A DNA stretch of 27,076 bases from Ichthyophonus hoferi (taxonomy: Eukaryota; Opisthokonta; Ichthyosporea; Ichthyophonida; Ichthyophonidae). The DNA is taken from contig NAOQ01000005.1 in NCBI GenBank assembly GCA_002751075.1, forward strand, positions 105,391 to 132,466. Reading direction: 5' to 3'. The notes under the pieces are model-generated. The model was given only the letters and a program-made list of their open reading frames with translations, ran no database searches and was not told where the DNA came from. A program made the translations under genes and the position numbers. This document shows, one piece after another, positions 12,701-22,900 of the stretch; within the stretch, counting starts at the first letter, position 1; every line of letters begins with the position of its first letter.

Positions 12701-13672
12701 GGTAATATAAGTATTATGCTTTCTTTATGTAGATTAATGTTTTACGTCTGTTCAAGTGACTGTGGGTCTGTAAGTGTTTGTAGAGATACAGAGGAGTATA
12801 TATATATGCATATAGATAATGTTTGCAATATGTGTTGCCATTGATACATGCCTGTGTATATGCATACACCTATACACATGCACATACATATGCATCTATG
12901 TATCTATCCATGCGCACATATATACATTTACACACACACACATATATACCTCTACCATGGCCAAGGCTTGCAGCTCCTCCTCAAACACACTAGGAGCCAG
13001 GTCGCTATCAGTGATCTTTAGTTTAGGACATTTAAGCATAGGCTCTTCAGAACTCTCTCTCTCCCTCTTACTCTCCACTGTAATCTCCACACCATCCTAA
13101 GCAATAATACAGATTAATAGATGTATTAGGGTAGGTGTATATGGCAAATCTATGCGTGGGCCTGTATATGCTTTAACTCCAACTAGTATTTGCAGTGTTT
13201 TTCGGTTCCATTTCTAGTTGTGTTTATATAGTATACATCTTGCGTATACGCAAATAAATTAGTATCAAAGACCAACTACATGTTAATTAAGGCAGACACA
13301 CGTATCTGCCTACATGACTATCTATCTGCTTGCGTACCTACATACCTACGTACCTACACAAACATCTTTCTAGATAAATTTATTAAAATATACAATCATA
13401 ATAATGCAATATAAAACACATATACTTTCAATCACACACATACACATATATATATATAGTTTAATATTATACACATCTTCCTGCTTCTCTCTAGAATATC
13501 ATCAATTAATTACCTCCGTCATTGCCTTTAATTCTTTTTTAATCTTCTTTTCTGTACCCATCTCAGTTCCATCCTTCTCGGTGTGTTCAAGTTTAATATG
13601 TTTGCTGACTCCATTTTCAGGAGACTTATCCTCCTGCTCTCGCTTGTTCTCGCCGGTGGGTGTTAGAACTGA
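1..13672 (-). CDS. POLD1: DNA polymerase delta catalytic subunit, 22 exons, C-terminus off the left edge
   Basis: Catalytic subunit of replicative DNA polymerase delta (family B): lagging-strand synthesis with 3'-5' proofreading in the nucleus. Exons in coding order on the minus strand: 13514-13672, 12950-13096, 12117-12274, 11348-11483, 10932-11002, 10486-10595, 9974-10058, 8963-9074, 8560-8689, 7893-7960, 7407-7517, 6932-7005, 5941-6046, 5036-5152, 4545-4652, 4244-4375, 3447-3550, 3077-3180, 2329-2385, 1895-1990, 1349-1398, 117-254. They sum to 2,373 nt (791 codons), all phases match, and every boundary is GT-AG. The order and content follow yeast Pol3 and human POLD1 throughout. The window ends just after the YGDTDS active site, so the thumb and the C-terminal cysteine motifs lie beyond position 1. 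No internal stop or frameshift was found, so the gene looks functional. The start codon is not settled (see the candidate 5' exons). The family assignment is from remembered homologues, not a search. Confidence 0.97.
117..4375 (-). CDS. POLD1: POLD1 polymerase palm and fingers exons
   Basis: Seven exons. Exon 4244-4375 carries [18 protein letters not shown]. Exon 3447-3550 holds motif A as [16 protein letters not shown], with the first catalytic Asp. Exon 3077-3180 gives [11 protein letters not shown], and exon 2329-2385 [16 protein letters not shown]. Exon 1895-1990 holds motif B as [19 protein letters not shown], and exon 1349-1398 [16 protein letters not shown]. Exon 117-254 carries motif C as [14 protein letters not shown], with both catalytic Asp residues. 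The SAN-YG signature and the YGDTDS sequence identify the replicative family B delta type. The final donor at 111-116 reads GTATGT, so the next exon is outside the window. Confidence 0.96.
255..1348 (-). other. POLD1 intron, 1,094 bp
   Basis: The largest fully sequenced POLD1 intron, lying between exons 1349-1398 and 117-254. It is AT-rich with A and T tracts at about 690-850. I see no gene, RNA or mobile element. Confidence 0.6.
2751..2804 (+). repeat. (CA)n(CATA)n compound microsatellite
   Basis: Perfect CA dinucleotides passing into CATA tetranucleotides, in a POLD1 intron (2386-3076). Confidence 0.95.
3389..3432 (+). repeat. GA-rich microsatellite
   Basis: GAGA and GATA tracts just downstream (in the transcript) of exon 3447-3550. 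On the coding strand this is a CT-rich tract about 15 bp after the donor. Confidence 0.85.
4545..8689 (-). CDS. POLD1: POLD1 3'-5' exonuclease domain exons
   Basis: Seven exons cover the DEDDy proofreading domain. Exo I is visible in exon 8560-8689 as [18 protein letters not shown], with the metal-binding Asp and Glu of DIE present. Exo II spans the junction of exons 7407-7517 and 6932-7005 as [10 protein letters not shown] followed by YLLNRAKTL. Exo III is in exon 4545-4652 as YCLKDAYLP, with the catalytic Tyr and Asp. The stretch [20 protein letters not shown] in exon 5036-5152 is nearly identical to the human and yeast proteins. All catalytic acidic residues are intact, so proofreading is expected to work. 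Introns here hold only AT-rich simple sequence, including a long AT repeat at 6740-6775 and an AGT/AAT array at 8157-8394. Confidence 0.95.
4711..4925 (+). repeat. Degenerate pentanucleotide array (ATACA/ATATA)
   Basis: About 215 bp of 5-bp units, mostly ATACA, AATAT and ATAAT, in a POLD1 intron (4653-5035). A similar array occurs at 11897-12095. Confidence 0.92.
5153..6931 (-). other. Two POLD1 introns, 788 and 885 bp
   Basis: Introns 5153-5940 and 6047-6931 either side of exon 5941-6046. They contain T-rich tracts at 6107-6141, an A/T-rich segment at 6560-6670 and an AT dinucleotide repeat at 6740-6775. I see no gene. Confidence 0.6.
6740..6775 (+). repeat. (AT)n microsatellite
   Basis: About 18 perfect AT dinucleotides, self-complementary and able to form a cruciform. 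Confidence 0.95.
8157..8394 (+). repeat. AGT/AAT trinucleotide array
   Basis: About 240 bp of AGT and AAT triplets in a POLD1 intron, with one slip in register near 8310. It gives stop-free stretches coding for poly(Asn/Ser) on one strand and poly-Tyr or poly-Leu on the other, which are not genes. A perfect 18-bp palindrome, AGTATTATTAATAATACT, follows at 8403-8420. Confidence 0.95.
8813..8840 (+). repeat. (TA)n microsatellite
   Basis: About 13 TA dinucleotides in the intron between exons 8963-9074 and 8560-8689. An 11-bp inverted repeat (CTATTGTAGTA with TACTACAATAG) follows at 8883-8920. Confidence 0.9.
8963..13672 (-). CDS. POLD1: POLD1 N-terminal exons: charged leader and N-terminal domain
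   Basis: Eight exons. The first two (13514-13672 and 12950-13096) encode a Lys/Glu-rich leader with basic clusters such as EKKIKKELK and KCPKLKI. This resembles the poorly conserved basic head of POLD1 proteins, which carries nuclear localisation signals; that role is inferred here. The conserved part begins with [12 protein letters not shown], then [13 protein letters not shown] (human: IFQQLEIDHYVG), [13 protein letters not shown] (human: VPVLRAFGVTDEG) and [13 protein letters not shown] (human: VCCHIHGFAPYFY). These are followed by [19 protein letters not shown], the split GCNW junction, and IELPAGKY. The exon at 11348-11483 uses the acceptor in GTTACAG, because only that restores VPIIR-MYGV. 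A more pyrimidine-rich AG lies 25 nt upstream and would shift the frame. Confidence 0.93.
9075..9973 (-). other. POLD1 intron, 899 bp
   Basis: It contains a GA-rich segment (9100-9165) and several short AT repeats (about 9402-9421, 9693-9708, 9812-9830). No gene or element is recognised. Confidence 0.6.
11515..11665 (+). repeat. Degenerate ATACAT-type minisatellite
   Basis: Irregular repeats of TTATACAT, TCATACAT and AATACAT just upstream (in the transcript) of exon 11348-11483. It makes a spurious Tyr/Met-rich open frame on the minus strand. Confidence 0.75.
11897..12095 (+). repeat. Pentanucleotide array (AATAC)n
   Basis: About 200 bp of AATAC/TATAC/ATACC units directly 3' (in the transcript) of exon 12117-12274. 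It is open in several frames on both strands (Tyr-Asn-Thr or Cys-Ile-Val type peptides), none of which is a real gene. Confidence 0.93.
12275..12949 (-). other. POLD1 intron, 675 bp
   Basis: An AT-rich intron with CATA/ACAC low complexity at about 12840-12945. Nothing else is recognisable. Confidence 0.55.
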
Positions 13673-14126
13673 CTGGTAAAGTATTTCATGTTAATAAGAA
13701 AAAATACTTTCAAAAGTATGAGTAGGAATATGTAGGTGTGTGCACAATGCAATTAAAAAAAAATCATAGAAAGAAAAGTAAATGACAGTTTGAAAATACG
13801 CTAATACATCAAGTATACAACATGAAGATATTACGTTACAATGCCCTAAAAAAAAAACCAAACTATAATATATAGTTGCCAAAATAAACATCAAAATAAA
13901 AGTGCATAATATAAAAAAACAATAAAATATAGCGGATCTAGTAATAATATAAGTTATATATTTAACACCAGCTTGTAGTCCACATCAAAGAAGACAAGTC
14001 CTCAATATATATATACCTAATTATATTATTATTATGTATTGCAGAGTAACAAATATTATTTCATTTTACCGAGTCTTACCATAATGCAGACCTATAGTAC
14101 TACGTAACTATAATCACCACACACTC

Positions 14127-14172
14127 TATCTATCTATTTATCTATCTATATCTATATCTATATATATATATA
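14127..14172 (+). repeat. (CTAT)n microsatellite
   Basis: Imperfect CTAT repeats passing into TA dinucleotides, in the interval left of the assembly gap. Confidence 0.85.
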
Positions 14173-14389
14173 CGATATATGTATGTATATCTCCTTTGCA
14201 TTATATTACTGTCAACCTTGTATATATATATACCAGCTAATCTATTGTTGTTCGAATTCAAGGTACCTAATGTCAAACAATGGATTGGCTAATTTTGGCG
14301 CGCATACATCACCTTGTTATTGGCTGATTTATTTATGAAGCAAAATGTTAATATCTGGGTCACTTTTAAGCTAAAAACATACCTACTTT

Positions 14390-14848
14390 ATAAGATTATT
14401 TTAATAAAAATACCCAAAAATAAATATTTCATTTATTTTATATAAAATATTTTTATGCAATTTTGTTATTGTTGATTTGCTTTTATTATTAACCTGANNN
14501 NNNNNNNNNNNNNNNNNNNNNNNNNNNNNNNNNNNNNNNNNNNNNNNNNNNNNNNNNNNNNNNNNNNNNNNNNNNNNNNNNNNNNNNNNNNNNNNNNNNN
14601 NNNNNNNNNNNNNNNNNNNNNNNNNNNNNNNNNNNNNNNNNNNNNNNNNNNNNNNNNNNNNNNNNNNNNNNNNNNNNNNNNNNNNNNNNNNNNNNNNNNN
14701 NNNNNNNNNNNNNNNNNNNNNNNNNNNNNNNNNNNNNNNNNNNNATAAGATTATTTTAATAAAAATACCCAAAAATAAATATTTCATTTATTTTATATAA
14801 AATATTTTTATGCAATTTTGTTATTGTTGATTTGCTTTTATTATTAAC
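14390..14848 (+). repeat. Identical 104-bp direct repeat flanking the gap
   Basis: Copy 1 is 14390-14493 and copy 2 is 14745-14848, and I see no difference between them. They diverge immediately after TTATTATTAAC: four bases then N on the left, TCTTAC on the right. Most likely this is one genomic sequence represented twice. A real tandem duplication is possible but less likely, given that the first copy breaks off at the gap. Confidence 0.9.
14498..14744. other. Assembly gap (247 N)
   Basis: A run of unknown bases. The 104 bases on its left (14390-14493) and the 104 bases on its right (14745-14848) are identical, which suggests two contig ends that overlap but were not merged. Confidence 0.98.
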
Positions 14849-14854
14849 TCTTAC

Positions 14855-14914
14855 TTCTTGAGCCAGTCGTGCATCAACCCTGATCTTTGTTTTCCCTCTT
14901 TCTATTGGCTGCAT
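14855..14914 (-). CDS. Candidate 5' coding exon of POLD1 (20 codons)
   Basis: On the minus strand an ATG at 14914-14912 opens 20 codons ending in a strong GTAAGA donor (14854-14849). The phase is 0, which fits the exon at 13514-13672. The product reads MQPIERGKTKIRVDARLAQE. It is basic, as POLD1 heads often are, but I recognise no conserved motif. The same stretch could instead be an internal exon using the AG in AATGCAG as acceptor, joined to the candidate exon at 15850-15936. A rival start is an ATG directly before a GTAAGA donor near 14,092 on the minus strand. The intron between this exon and the next contains the assembly gap. Confidence 0.35.
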
Positions 14915-15260
14915 TAATAAAGGTTATTTTTATTAATCAATAGTTCAATTTTAAACATTAAATATATAATATACATATAATATAATTAATGAAATTTAAT
15001 AATTGGTTTACACTTAGCCACTTAAAGGTTACTAAAAAGCAAGACTAACCAATAGGGTTAAGTATGAATCAAGGCAGATTTCAGGCCTTTACGTAATCAG
15101 AAACATCAAGTATATTGTGGTAGTTCATTTACCATTATACTCATTACTGTTTATCTTTCTCATAATACATAACATATGGTTCTATAAATTATTAATATTA
15201 CTAGGTACATTATAGAAATATCATATAAGTTATTGGCATTTTATTTTGTCTATTATTAAC
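14915..15260. promoter_or_regulatory. Possible bidirectional promoter between POLD1 and JMJD4
   Basis: About 346 bp lies between the candidate POLD1 first exon and the JMJD4 start codon. It is AT-rich, has no clear TATA box in a useful position, and contains CCAAT boxes in both orientations (ATTGG at about 15002 and 15232, CCAAT at about 15048). The head-to-head arrangement with a short gap is typical of shared promoters. This is inference from layout and depends on the first exons being right. Confidence 0.3.
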
Positions 15261-18019
15261 ATGAAAGGATATCATTTAGTTCAAGAAGACACTATACTGC
15301 AGGTGATACAAGAGCTGAATCAAAATAGAGAACGAGAGGTAAGAGGTATTATACATAATGATTATATGCATGTATATATTGTGCTCATCTATGTATGGTC
15401 GTTCATGCGTGCGTATATGAATTTGTATTGCAATTTGTTGGGACTGGGTGTGAGTTCTTTTTGGTCATGTGCATGTTATATTTGCACTAAATGTAAGGAT
15501 CTTTATTCGTAGCTTACCAACATACAAAAGACAATCACAGAGCCAAGTTTATACGTATTTCTATATCAGTGGAAATTAAAAGAAAGCAGTGTAAATGTGG
15601 TTAGAGATAGGTATATTTGAGAAGCGAAATATAGTTTTATTATAGTAGAGTGAGAGATCTAATGAGGGTGGAGGCAATCAAAATAACCTGTGATAAGGAA
15701 TAATAGAAGTTGAATAGGTAGATGTGAGGATATTAGCATTATATAGAACGACATATAATAAACATAAAGGAAGTAATATATATATAAAGAAATGCATTTG
15801 GTTATATAATAGATAGAGTGAATGTATGTTGGTTCTAGTAGTGTCTTACGGATGTGAGGGAGACGATCTTTAACAAGCTGTAGTTGTGAAAGGCCTCAAT
15901 GGTATAAAGTGCAAAGGTAGGCTCATCATCTACCATTTATTGGTATCATATAAGAATATAATAGAGATAGTTTGGTATAGTGTAGTTGATTAATTGTGTG
16001 TCCCTTTGGTCTTGTGAACTTACCAATAGATCATAGTTTAATATCATATGCATCCTTTTGTATTGTTTTTTATTTTTATTTTGTTTGTACTTTACCTTAA
16101 TGCTATCAGTTTATCGAGCCTGTACCCGTGTATACTCACCCATTCTATACTTTATATTAAATAACTTGGGTATTGACACTCATATAATGCGTTGCCGCAG
16201 TATGAAGACATTACAGAGATCCCCCGTATAGATCATATTACCCCCGATCAATTTTTTAAAGAATACATGCACCCTAATAGAGCTGTGCTGATAGGGGCTG
16301 ATATGACAAAGGAATGGAAGGCACGTAGGTGAGGATAGTTATTAGTCATTATTGGTATTATAGTATGATGTAATATTACGATATTTAAATGTAATATTAC
16401 TATATTTAGATGTAATATTACTATATTTAGATACAGTATTGCTATATCTAGATGTAATCCTACTATATTTAGATGCGATATTACTATATTTAATTGTAAT
16501 ATTACTATATTTAGATGCGATATTACCATGTTTAGATGTAATATTACTATATTTAGATGTAATATTACTATATTTAAATGCAATATTACTATATTTAGGT
16601 ATAACACTGCTACAATTAAATTTAATAATGCCATAATTAATAATTAAATGTAATAATAAAACAGCCAATCAATGCTATTATTCAGTTTTTTTTCCATTAT
16701 AACCATATGCAAATCTATCAATTCTGGTCTTTCATTATATTTAATGATATTTAAGATCTATTTGATGATGGATAACAAGAAAACAGAGGCCCCATTATCT
16801 GTGTAATATTACTATCTTTCATTGGTCTAATAAACTGCATGGCAACCAATACTTTGCCTCTTTTACAGAGAATGGGTTGGAGGAGATGGCAAGCCAAATA
16901 TAGATAAACTAGTCTCCATATTTGGGCCAAATATTGTGCCAGTAGCCAATTGTGGGAAGACTTTAGATGGTGCACAGTGTAAGGTTCGTTGGTATTATAG
17001 CTGTATGTTTTATTTATCTTATACGAGTGGTTTATTATAAATAGAGATGCATTTTATTTATGGGGACGCCCTATCCCTGTTATATTTATATTTTTATAGA
17101 GTATGAATAGGCAAGGTGATGATAGATGCGATGATTGGATATGACAGGAATAAATCAGTTTTAACCAATAGATATATGTTAAGGATGTGGGTTATACCAA
17201 TTGATTGGGATAAGATTTGCATAGATGAGTGACTTATTGGTTGACAGGGGAGGGTATAATGATAAATATCCAATAAGAATATTCATATACAGACACATAA
17301 AATTAAAAGGACATATCTATATATGAACGGTTTATTAATTAGTATGCATTGACCCATCATGGATGATAACCAGGAAGACATGACCATGAAGGAGTATGCT
17401 GATTGGTGGAAGCAGTACCACACCAATGAAGGGACAGGGTAGCTCTTCTCCCTTTTACATCATTCTCTTTCTTGCACTTTATTGGCTAGTTACTAAGAAT
17501 ATAATGCATATTATTACTCCATTTTTATCGTAACGTCATAGGTATCTATTTTTATATACATAACACACTATATATGTCTATGTCATTTTATGATTATTTT
17601 GTTTTAGAAATGAATGCATATATTCCGCTATAACAACTCAGTCAGAAATTGTTTGATTTTGGTCTGTTTGGTTTTATCTTACTGTGTTATATTTATCACG
17701 TTAGTGTGCTATAATCATTATCCGACTATACTCTAGTTATTATTTTACTGCCTTATAGTTACTATCTTTCTATGTTGTCGCTACGATAGTTTCACTGCAC
17801 TTGACATATATTCTGACACTACAAGTATAATGAACTTCACAACCACCATCCTCTATCCACATGTATTTACTTAGTAATCACTGTTCTTGATCAACATATA
17901 CAGAGACTGCTTGTATTTAAAAGATTGGCACTTTGTCAATGTACTCCCTACATATAAAGCATATACTACCCCTGATATCTTCCGAGAGGTGAGCATTGGT
18001 TTTACTCACGGTTGCTCTT

Positions 18020-18051
<32 letters not shown>

Positions 18052-19885
18052 CCATATATCTTTTTACTAGCTAATACACATAGCTGTCTTATACAGAATC
18101 TGTTTTTTTATTGACTAATACCCAGATCTGTCCTACACACTGTCTATCTACTGTACATTGCTTTTAACATTTTATTTTTTATTTTTCTTGTTCTACCAAT
18201 GTTTATCTTTATACGTTTGCACCGGGAATTTCTATTGGACACTGCCAGTATGCATTGATAACTTGGTTGCTTACCTTGAATATACCATATATAGATTTTA
18301 TATAGATAGCTTATTAGATAATTGTCAGTTTACAGAAATCTGAAGGTATGGAGACGGAAATTATCAAAAGGAGATAGTTAGCAGGAACTGAATACTGATT
18401 GGCAGAGGGTTGTGGTATTGTATATCTCCATGATACCTACATGTAACTATATATACCACCAACCATAACAAAGTCAATATCAGTATATAATTACATAATA
18501 ATTAACAATTTCTTGGATATGAATTTATATGATTGGACAGATTTTGAATTAAAATTGTAAATTCTATATCTAGGATTGGATGAATCCGGAAGATGGCGAG
18601 GTAGATAATTTTGATTATCGATTTGTTTACCTGGGACCTAAAGGGTCTTTTACTCCATTACATTCTGATGTTTTAAGGTTAGTTACGTACATGTATATAT
18701 ATGAATGTATGTTTTATTGTAATGTGCGTTTTATTTGATTTATTATATTGTAATATATTGAATTATATTAATCTATCTTATATTATCTTACATTCAATTA
18801 TATTGTATTACATCATATTTTATTATTTGTTTTTATTTATATATATATATATATATGCAAATAAGAAGATTTGAAGCACATAGGACTTCTTATTTTGTAA
18901 TGTACTTGCTGACAAGCATTTGCATAAGATTGTAAAGATATTACGTTAATATTCACGATAACCTTACCTAGACCATGAACATACACACATACAAACACAC
19001 ATACATATATATATGCTTAGATAAGATTAAAAGAGTAACCGGATTAGAACAAATGTCACCATTAAGGCGTGCTCACATGATACAAGATCATGCAATAATT
19101 GGTACAGCTGTATTCTTTATAAATATTGTGGGCAATCGACTGGATTTGTTTGTTGTTATTTATGGAATCTCACCCACATATACGAAGCCAATCATATACC
19201 GAGTATAAATTTTGTGCATATAGATATAAGTGCATATAAGTTCATTTCTTGGTAGTACTGAAACTAGGCTGAACTAAAAATAGATCATGTCCCCACTGTG
19301 TACTTTGTTGTCCTTTCATTGGATCCTTATCATGTTAACCTACACATTCTATAGGACCCACAGCTGGTCCAGCAATGTATGTGGTCGGAAATATTGGTAT
19401 GTGTATTGCCCTGACCAATCGTGGTGCCTGCATAATGACGAAGGTGATACTATCTACGATGTAAGAAACGTTGATTTGTGAGTGATTTTCTTTGACTCTT
19501 TTGAATTCTAATTACTAATCACAGTGTATTACCAGAGTTCTCCGCTCTCCTTGACCTATATCTTCCCCTATTTATACATTTTTATCTTCAAAATGAGAAT
19601 TTTAATCTAAAAAATAAGAATGCTAATCTTCAAAATGCGAGTGTTAATATTCAAAATAGGAATTCTAAACGGGCTTTTGTACGGCGTGACATGAGTTTAG
19701 TGTTGTGATTATTTTTAATTTATATTAATTGTTAACTTAATTTTATCTTTTCCAAGCTAAGAATTTATCTTATTTCTGTTTTTGGTTTTTATTGAATATT
19801 TTGATGATTCTTATATTGAAGTTTAAACTTCACATTGAATTTTAACACTCCTATTTTGAAGATAAAAAGGTATAATCACGTGCTC

Positions 19886-19917
<32 letters not shown>

Positions 19918-22900
19918 CTTTTATCATATATATGAGTGATATTTACACCAATCTCCATAAAGGAATAAGTTTCCCAACTTTACTAAGGCCAAGCCACTAA
20001 TAGTGATTCAAAACCCTGGAGAAACCCTCTTTGTGCCTAGGTATAATATTGTTTTTCATATGGAAGCACATGCATGCATTCATGCATATACATACACATA
20101 CATACATACATACATACATACATACGTACATACGTTCATTCATTCATTCATACATACATACACACACACATACATATATGCACCGGTATCTTTTCCCATA
20201 AACCCATATACATTGGCTTAAATTTTTTATACTACAATATATTATTCTATGATATAATATATAATATCGTTATAATATAATTCAATCTAATATCATATAA
20301 TTAAATCTAAATTAAGCCAATCGTTGTATAATTTCACTGAAACAGATTGAGTTGATTTCTTATTAACCAATAAAGAGGTCAATATATATAAGTCTTCTGC
20401 CAAATAAAAAATGGTTATTTACTTTGATATAGGTAATGATAATGTCTCTCCGACAGTGGCTGGTACCATCAAGTTATCAATATGGTGGGTTTGCATTTGC
20501 TGTTTATCACGATGTTTTATATTTCACGTATTAGCAGGAATCAATGTGACAGGGAAGACAGAGACATAGGTGGAAATAGATAGATAGATAGATTAATAGA
20601 TAGATAGAGAGGGAGAAAAAGAGAGATAGGCGGAGAAAAAGATAGCATTTGAGTTGAAATAAGTTGTTGTGATAATACAAAGTGTATAAATGTTGTGGAA
20701 ACGGGTCTATTTCTATTTAGATACTATATACATATAACTAGTATATGCCATACATATCGAAATGGAAAACAAAAAAGTGTATATTATGTCATGTCTGCAT
20801 GTGCCTATGCATAATACCTATTTATATATGTTTATATATAATACCTATCTATATGTGTGTTTATATTTCATGACAGATATATATTGTGTTACGTGTACGT
20901 CATATATACGTCATGTACACGTCATGTACGACTGTGAATTTTGTTAACTTTGTGCAAACATTGTTGGGGCTATAGACTGAATTGAGCTGCCAATATAACC
21001 TATAGAAATGATCCGTTATTTATTAATACCTAATACTTGTAGGAGGATACTTTATCCATCAATCATAATTGGACCAATGCATGCTCGATCGATCTTATGG
21101 GCGCACATCTGAAAAACGAGTTACAATTGGTGGAGAAAGAGGTCTGTTTCTATTTATAGTACTGTCAGGCGATATTATTTATGTATATGTCTCTTTCTGT
21201 TGTTGGTATCCAGATTATTTCTTTTTTTTCATGTTTTTTGTTTGATTATTATTATTCTTCTGTTCTTTTTCGATCTCTCCTATCTTTCCCCCCTTCTATA
21301 TATATTTATAGAAATATTTATGTCAATATTGATTTGTATATGTGCCCAAGTGATAGTTATGTATTGCTGTAGTCTATCAGAGTCTATCATCTTCTACCAT
21401 ACCCTATCTCATACTCCCTGCATGGCGAACAATAGGCACACTCATTTAGCCACTTCATTGTTTTGCATTTAAATATCTATGATGGAAACAAATATCCAGT
21501 TTGCGAAATGAAAGAGCCTCAAAAACCATGCTAAGAGATGGGCTTGAAATACTTATAATTCTAATAAAAGGCCAGATATATCCTACATTATAGTACACAT
21601 TTCTATCTAGATTACCGCCATAGTCCCGAACAGAGACTACATATTGATATCTCCATTTGATTCGATTACTATTACATAAACCCTTCTTTGCTTTGTATGT
21701 TTGTATAATAATTTTATCCTGTCCGACCCACCTCCACCAATCACTAAAAATATATTGTCTTCATCTTTATTTCACACATCAATATCTTGTTGTTTTCTTA
21801 AGGCTTATTGAGTTTTTATCTTTCCATCAACTTTATAATGGTCTTACATGATTCTGTACTAATTAGATTGCAGAATTCAAAGACGTGATGGACGATTGGC
21901 CCGCCCACTGTCAGCTGATGCTTCGGGCCCTGACTGGCATGAATTATGTTGACTATTTTAGGTATGGATCTTTCTCTCAATTCATTTCTCTCTTTCTTTC
22001 CTAATGTTAATTTCAACCTGTATAGGTATTATATAATGATATTATTGTTATTATCTTACTACTTTGTGGTAATCTTACTCTGTTGTAGTTATTATCCCAC
22101 TGTGTTGTAGTTACTATCTTACGGTACTGTAGTTATTATCTTACCCATTTTTGGAAGACAATCACATTGCAAGTAGAGTTAAATAAAAGCAAAAGAGCCT
22201 TACTCAGTATAACCAAGAACGAGAAATACCTAACCCTATGAATACAGTGAATGGATTACGACATACTCTGAGATGGGGAATGAGCTAGTAAAATAATGAA
22301 AATATCTTATGTATTTAGGGAAACAAATAAATGATTTTCCTTGTACATATTGCACCCGTACGTTACAGTTAGTACTAGCTCCCTTCTGATAGGCTTGGGG
22401 GCATCACAGGTTTATAGAAAAACATGTTAGAGTTTGTTTGGAAGCCATTCGATCTGAAAAGGTATGTTTTATTGTTCCTGTTATATTTATGTATTTTTAT
22501 GCACTTAACTATATTATCTTATTGGTTCAGGTTTTTTAAATTATCTTACCCGATTTACTACACCAGATTTAGCACATATTTTTACAGTTGGACCGCCACT
22601 AAAATATTATCTTATTACTGTGATGAGTGTAAAGTAAATGACCTTGTAACGATACATATATATTATTACAGTAAATAGATAGATAGAAACACTTCGAGTT
22701 GCAACACCTTTCTTAGATATATCGGTTACCATTTTCACCTATACCATCTTGTCGTCAATCTTTTATTACTCACATTATTTTCTCCTGTTGCTGATTATTT
22801 TGCTTCCTTAACATACACTGGCACCCTTTTTCCCTAGAATTTTTAATGTTTCATTACGTTCCTTTTTGGCAACTGTCCTCTTAGAAATTGCATTATCAAA

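Noticed and set aside
14250-14275. TTCGAATTC as a tRNA B box
   Set aside because: No acceptor stem, A box or anticodon arm could be arranged around it on either strand.
16248-16668. Two minus-strand and one plus-strand open frames with heptad repeats
   Set aside because: Frames of the 21-bp minisatellite in JMJD4 intron 2, partly overlapping a real plus-strand exon. No splice or start logic supports them.
18975-19208. Plus-strand open frame of 77 codons in JMJD4 intron 6, including VTGLEQMSPLRRAHMIQD
   Set aside because: Reads somewhat protein-like, but I found no homology, no start context and no splice partner. The JMJD4 chain joins perfectly without it.
19461-19470. Alternative donor GTAAGA in JMJD4 exon 7
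   Set aside because: It is strong, but using it breaks the frame into exon 19963-20040. The GTGAGT donor at 19478 gives the conserved continuation.
21181-21472. Hydrophobic open frames in JMJD4 intron 10
   Set aside because: T-rich intron sequence yields Phe/Leu/Ile-rich frames by composition. No start, homology or topology pattern stands out.
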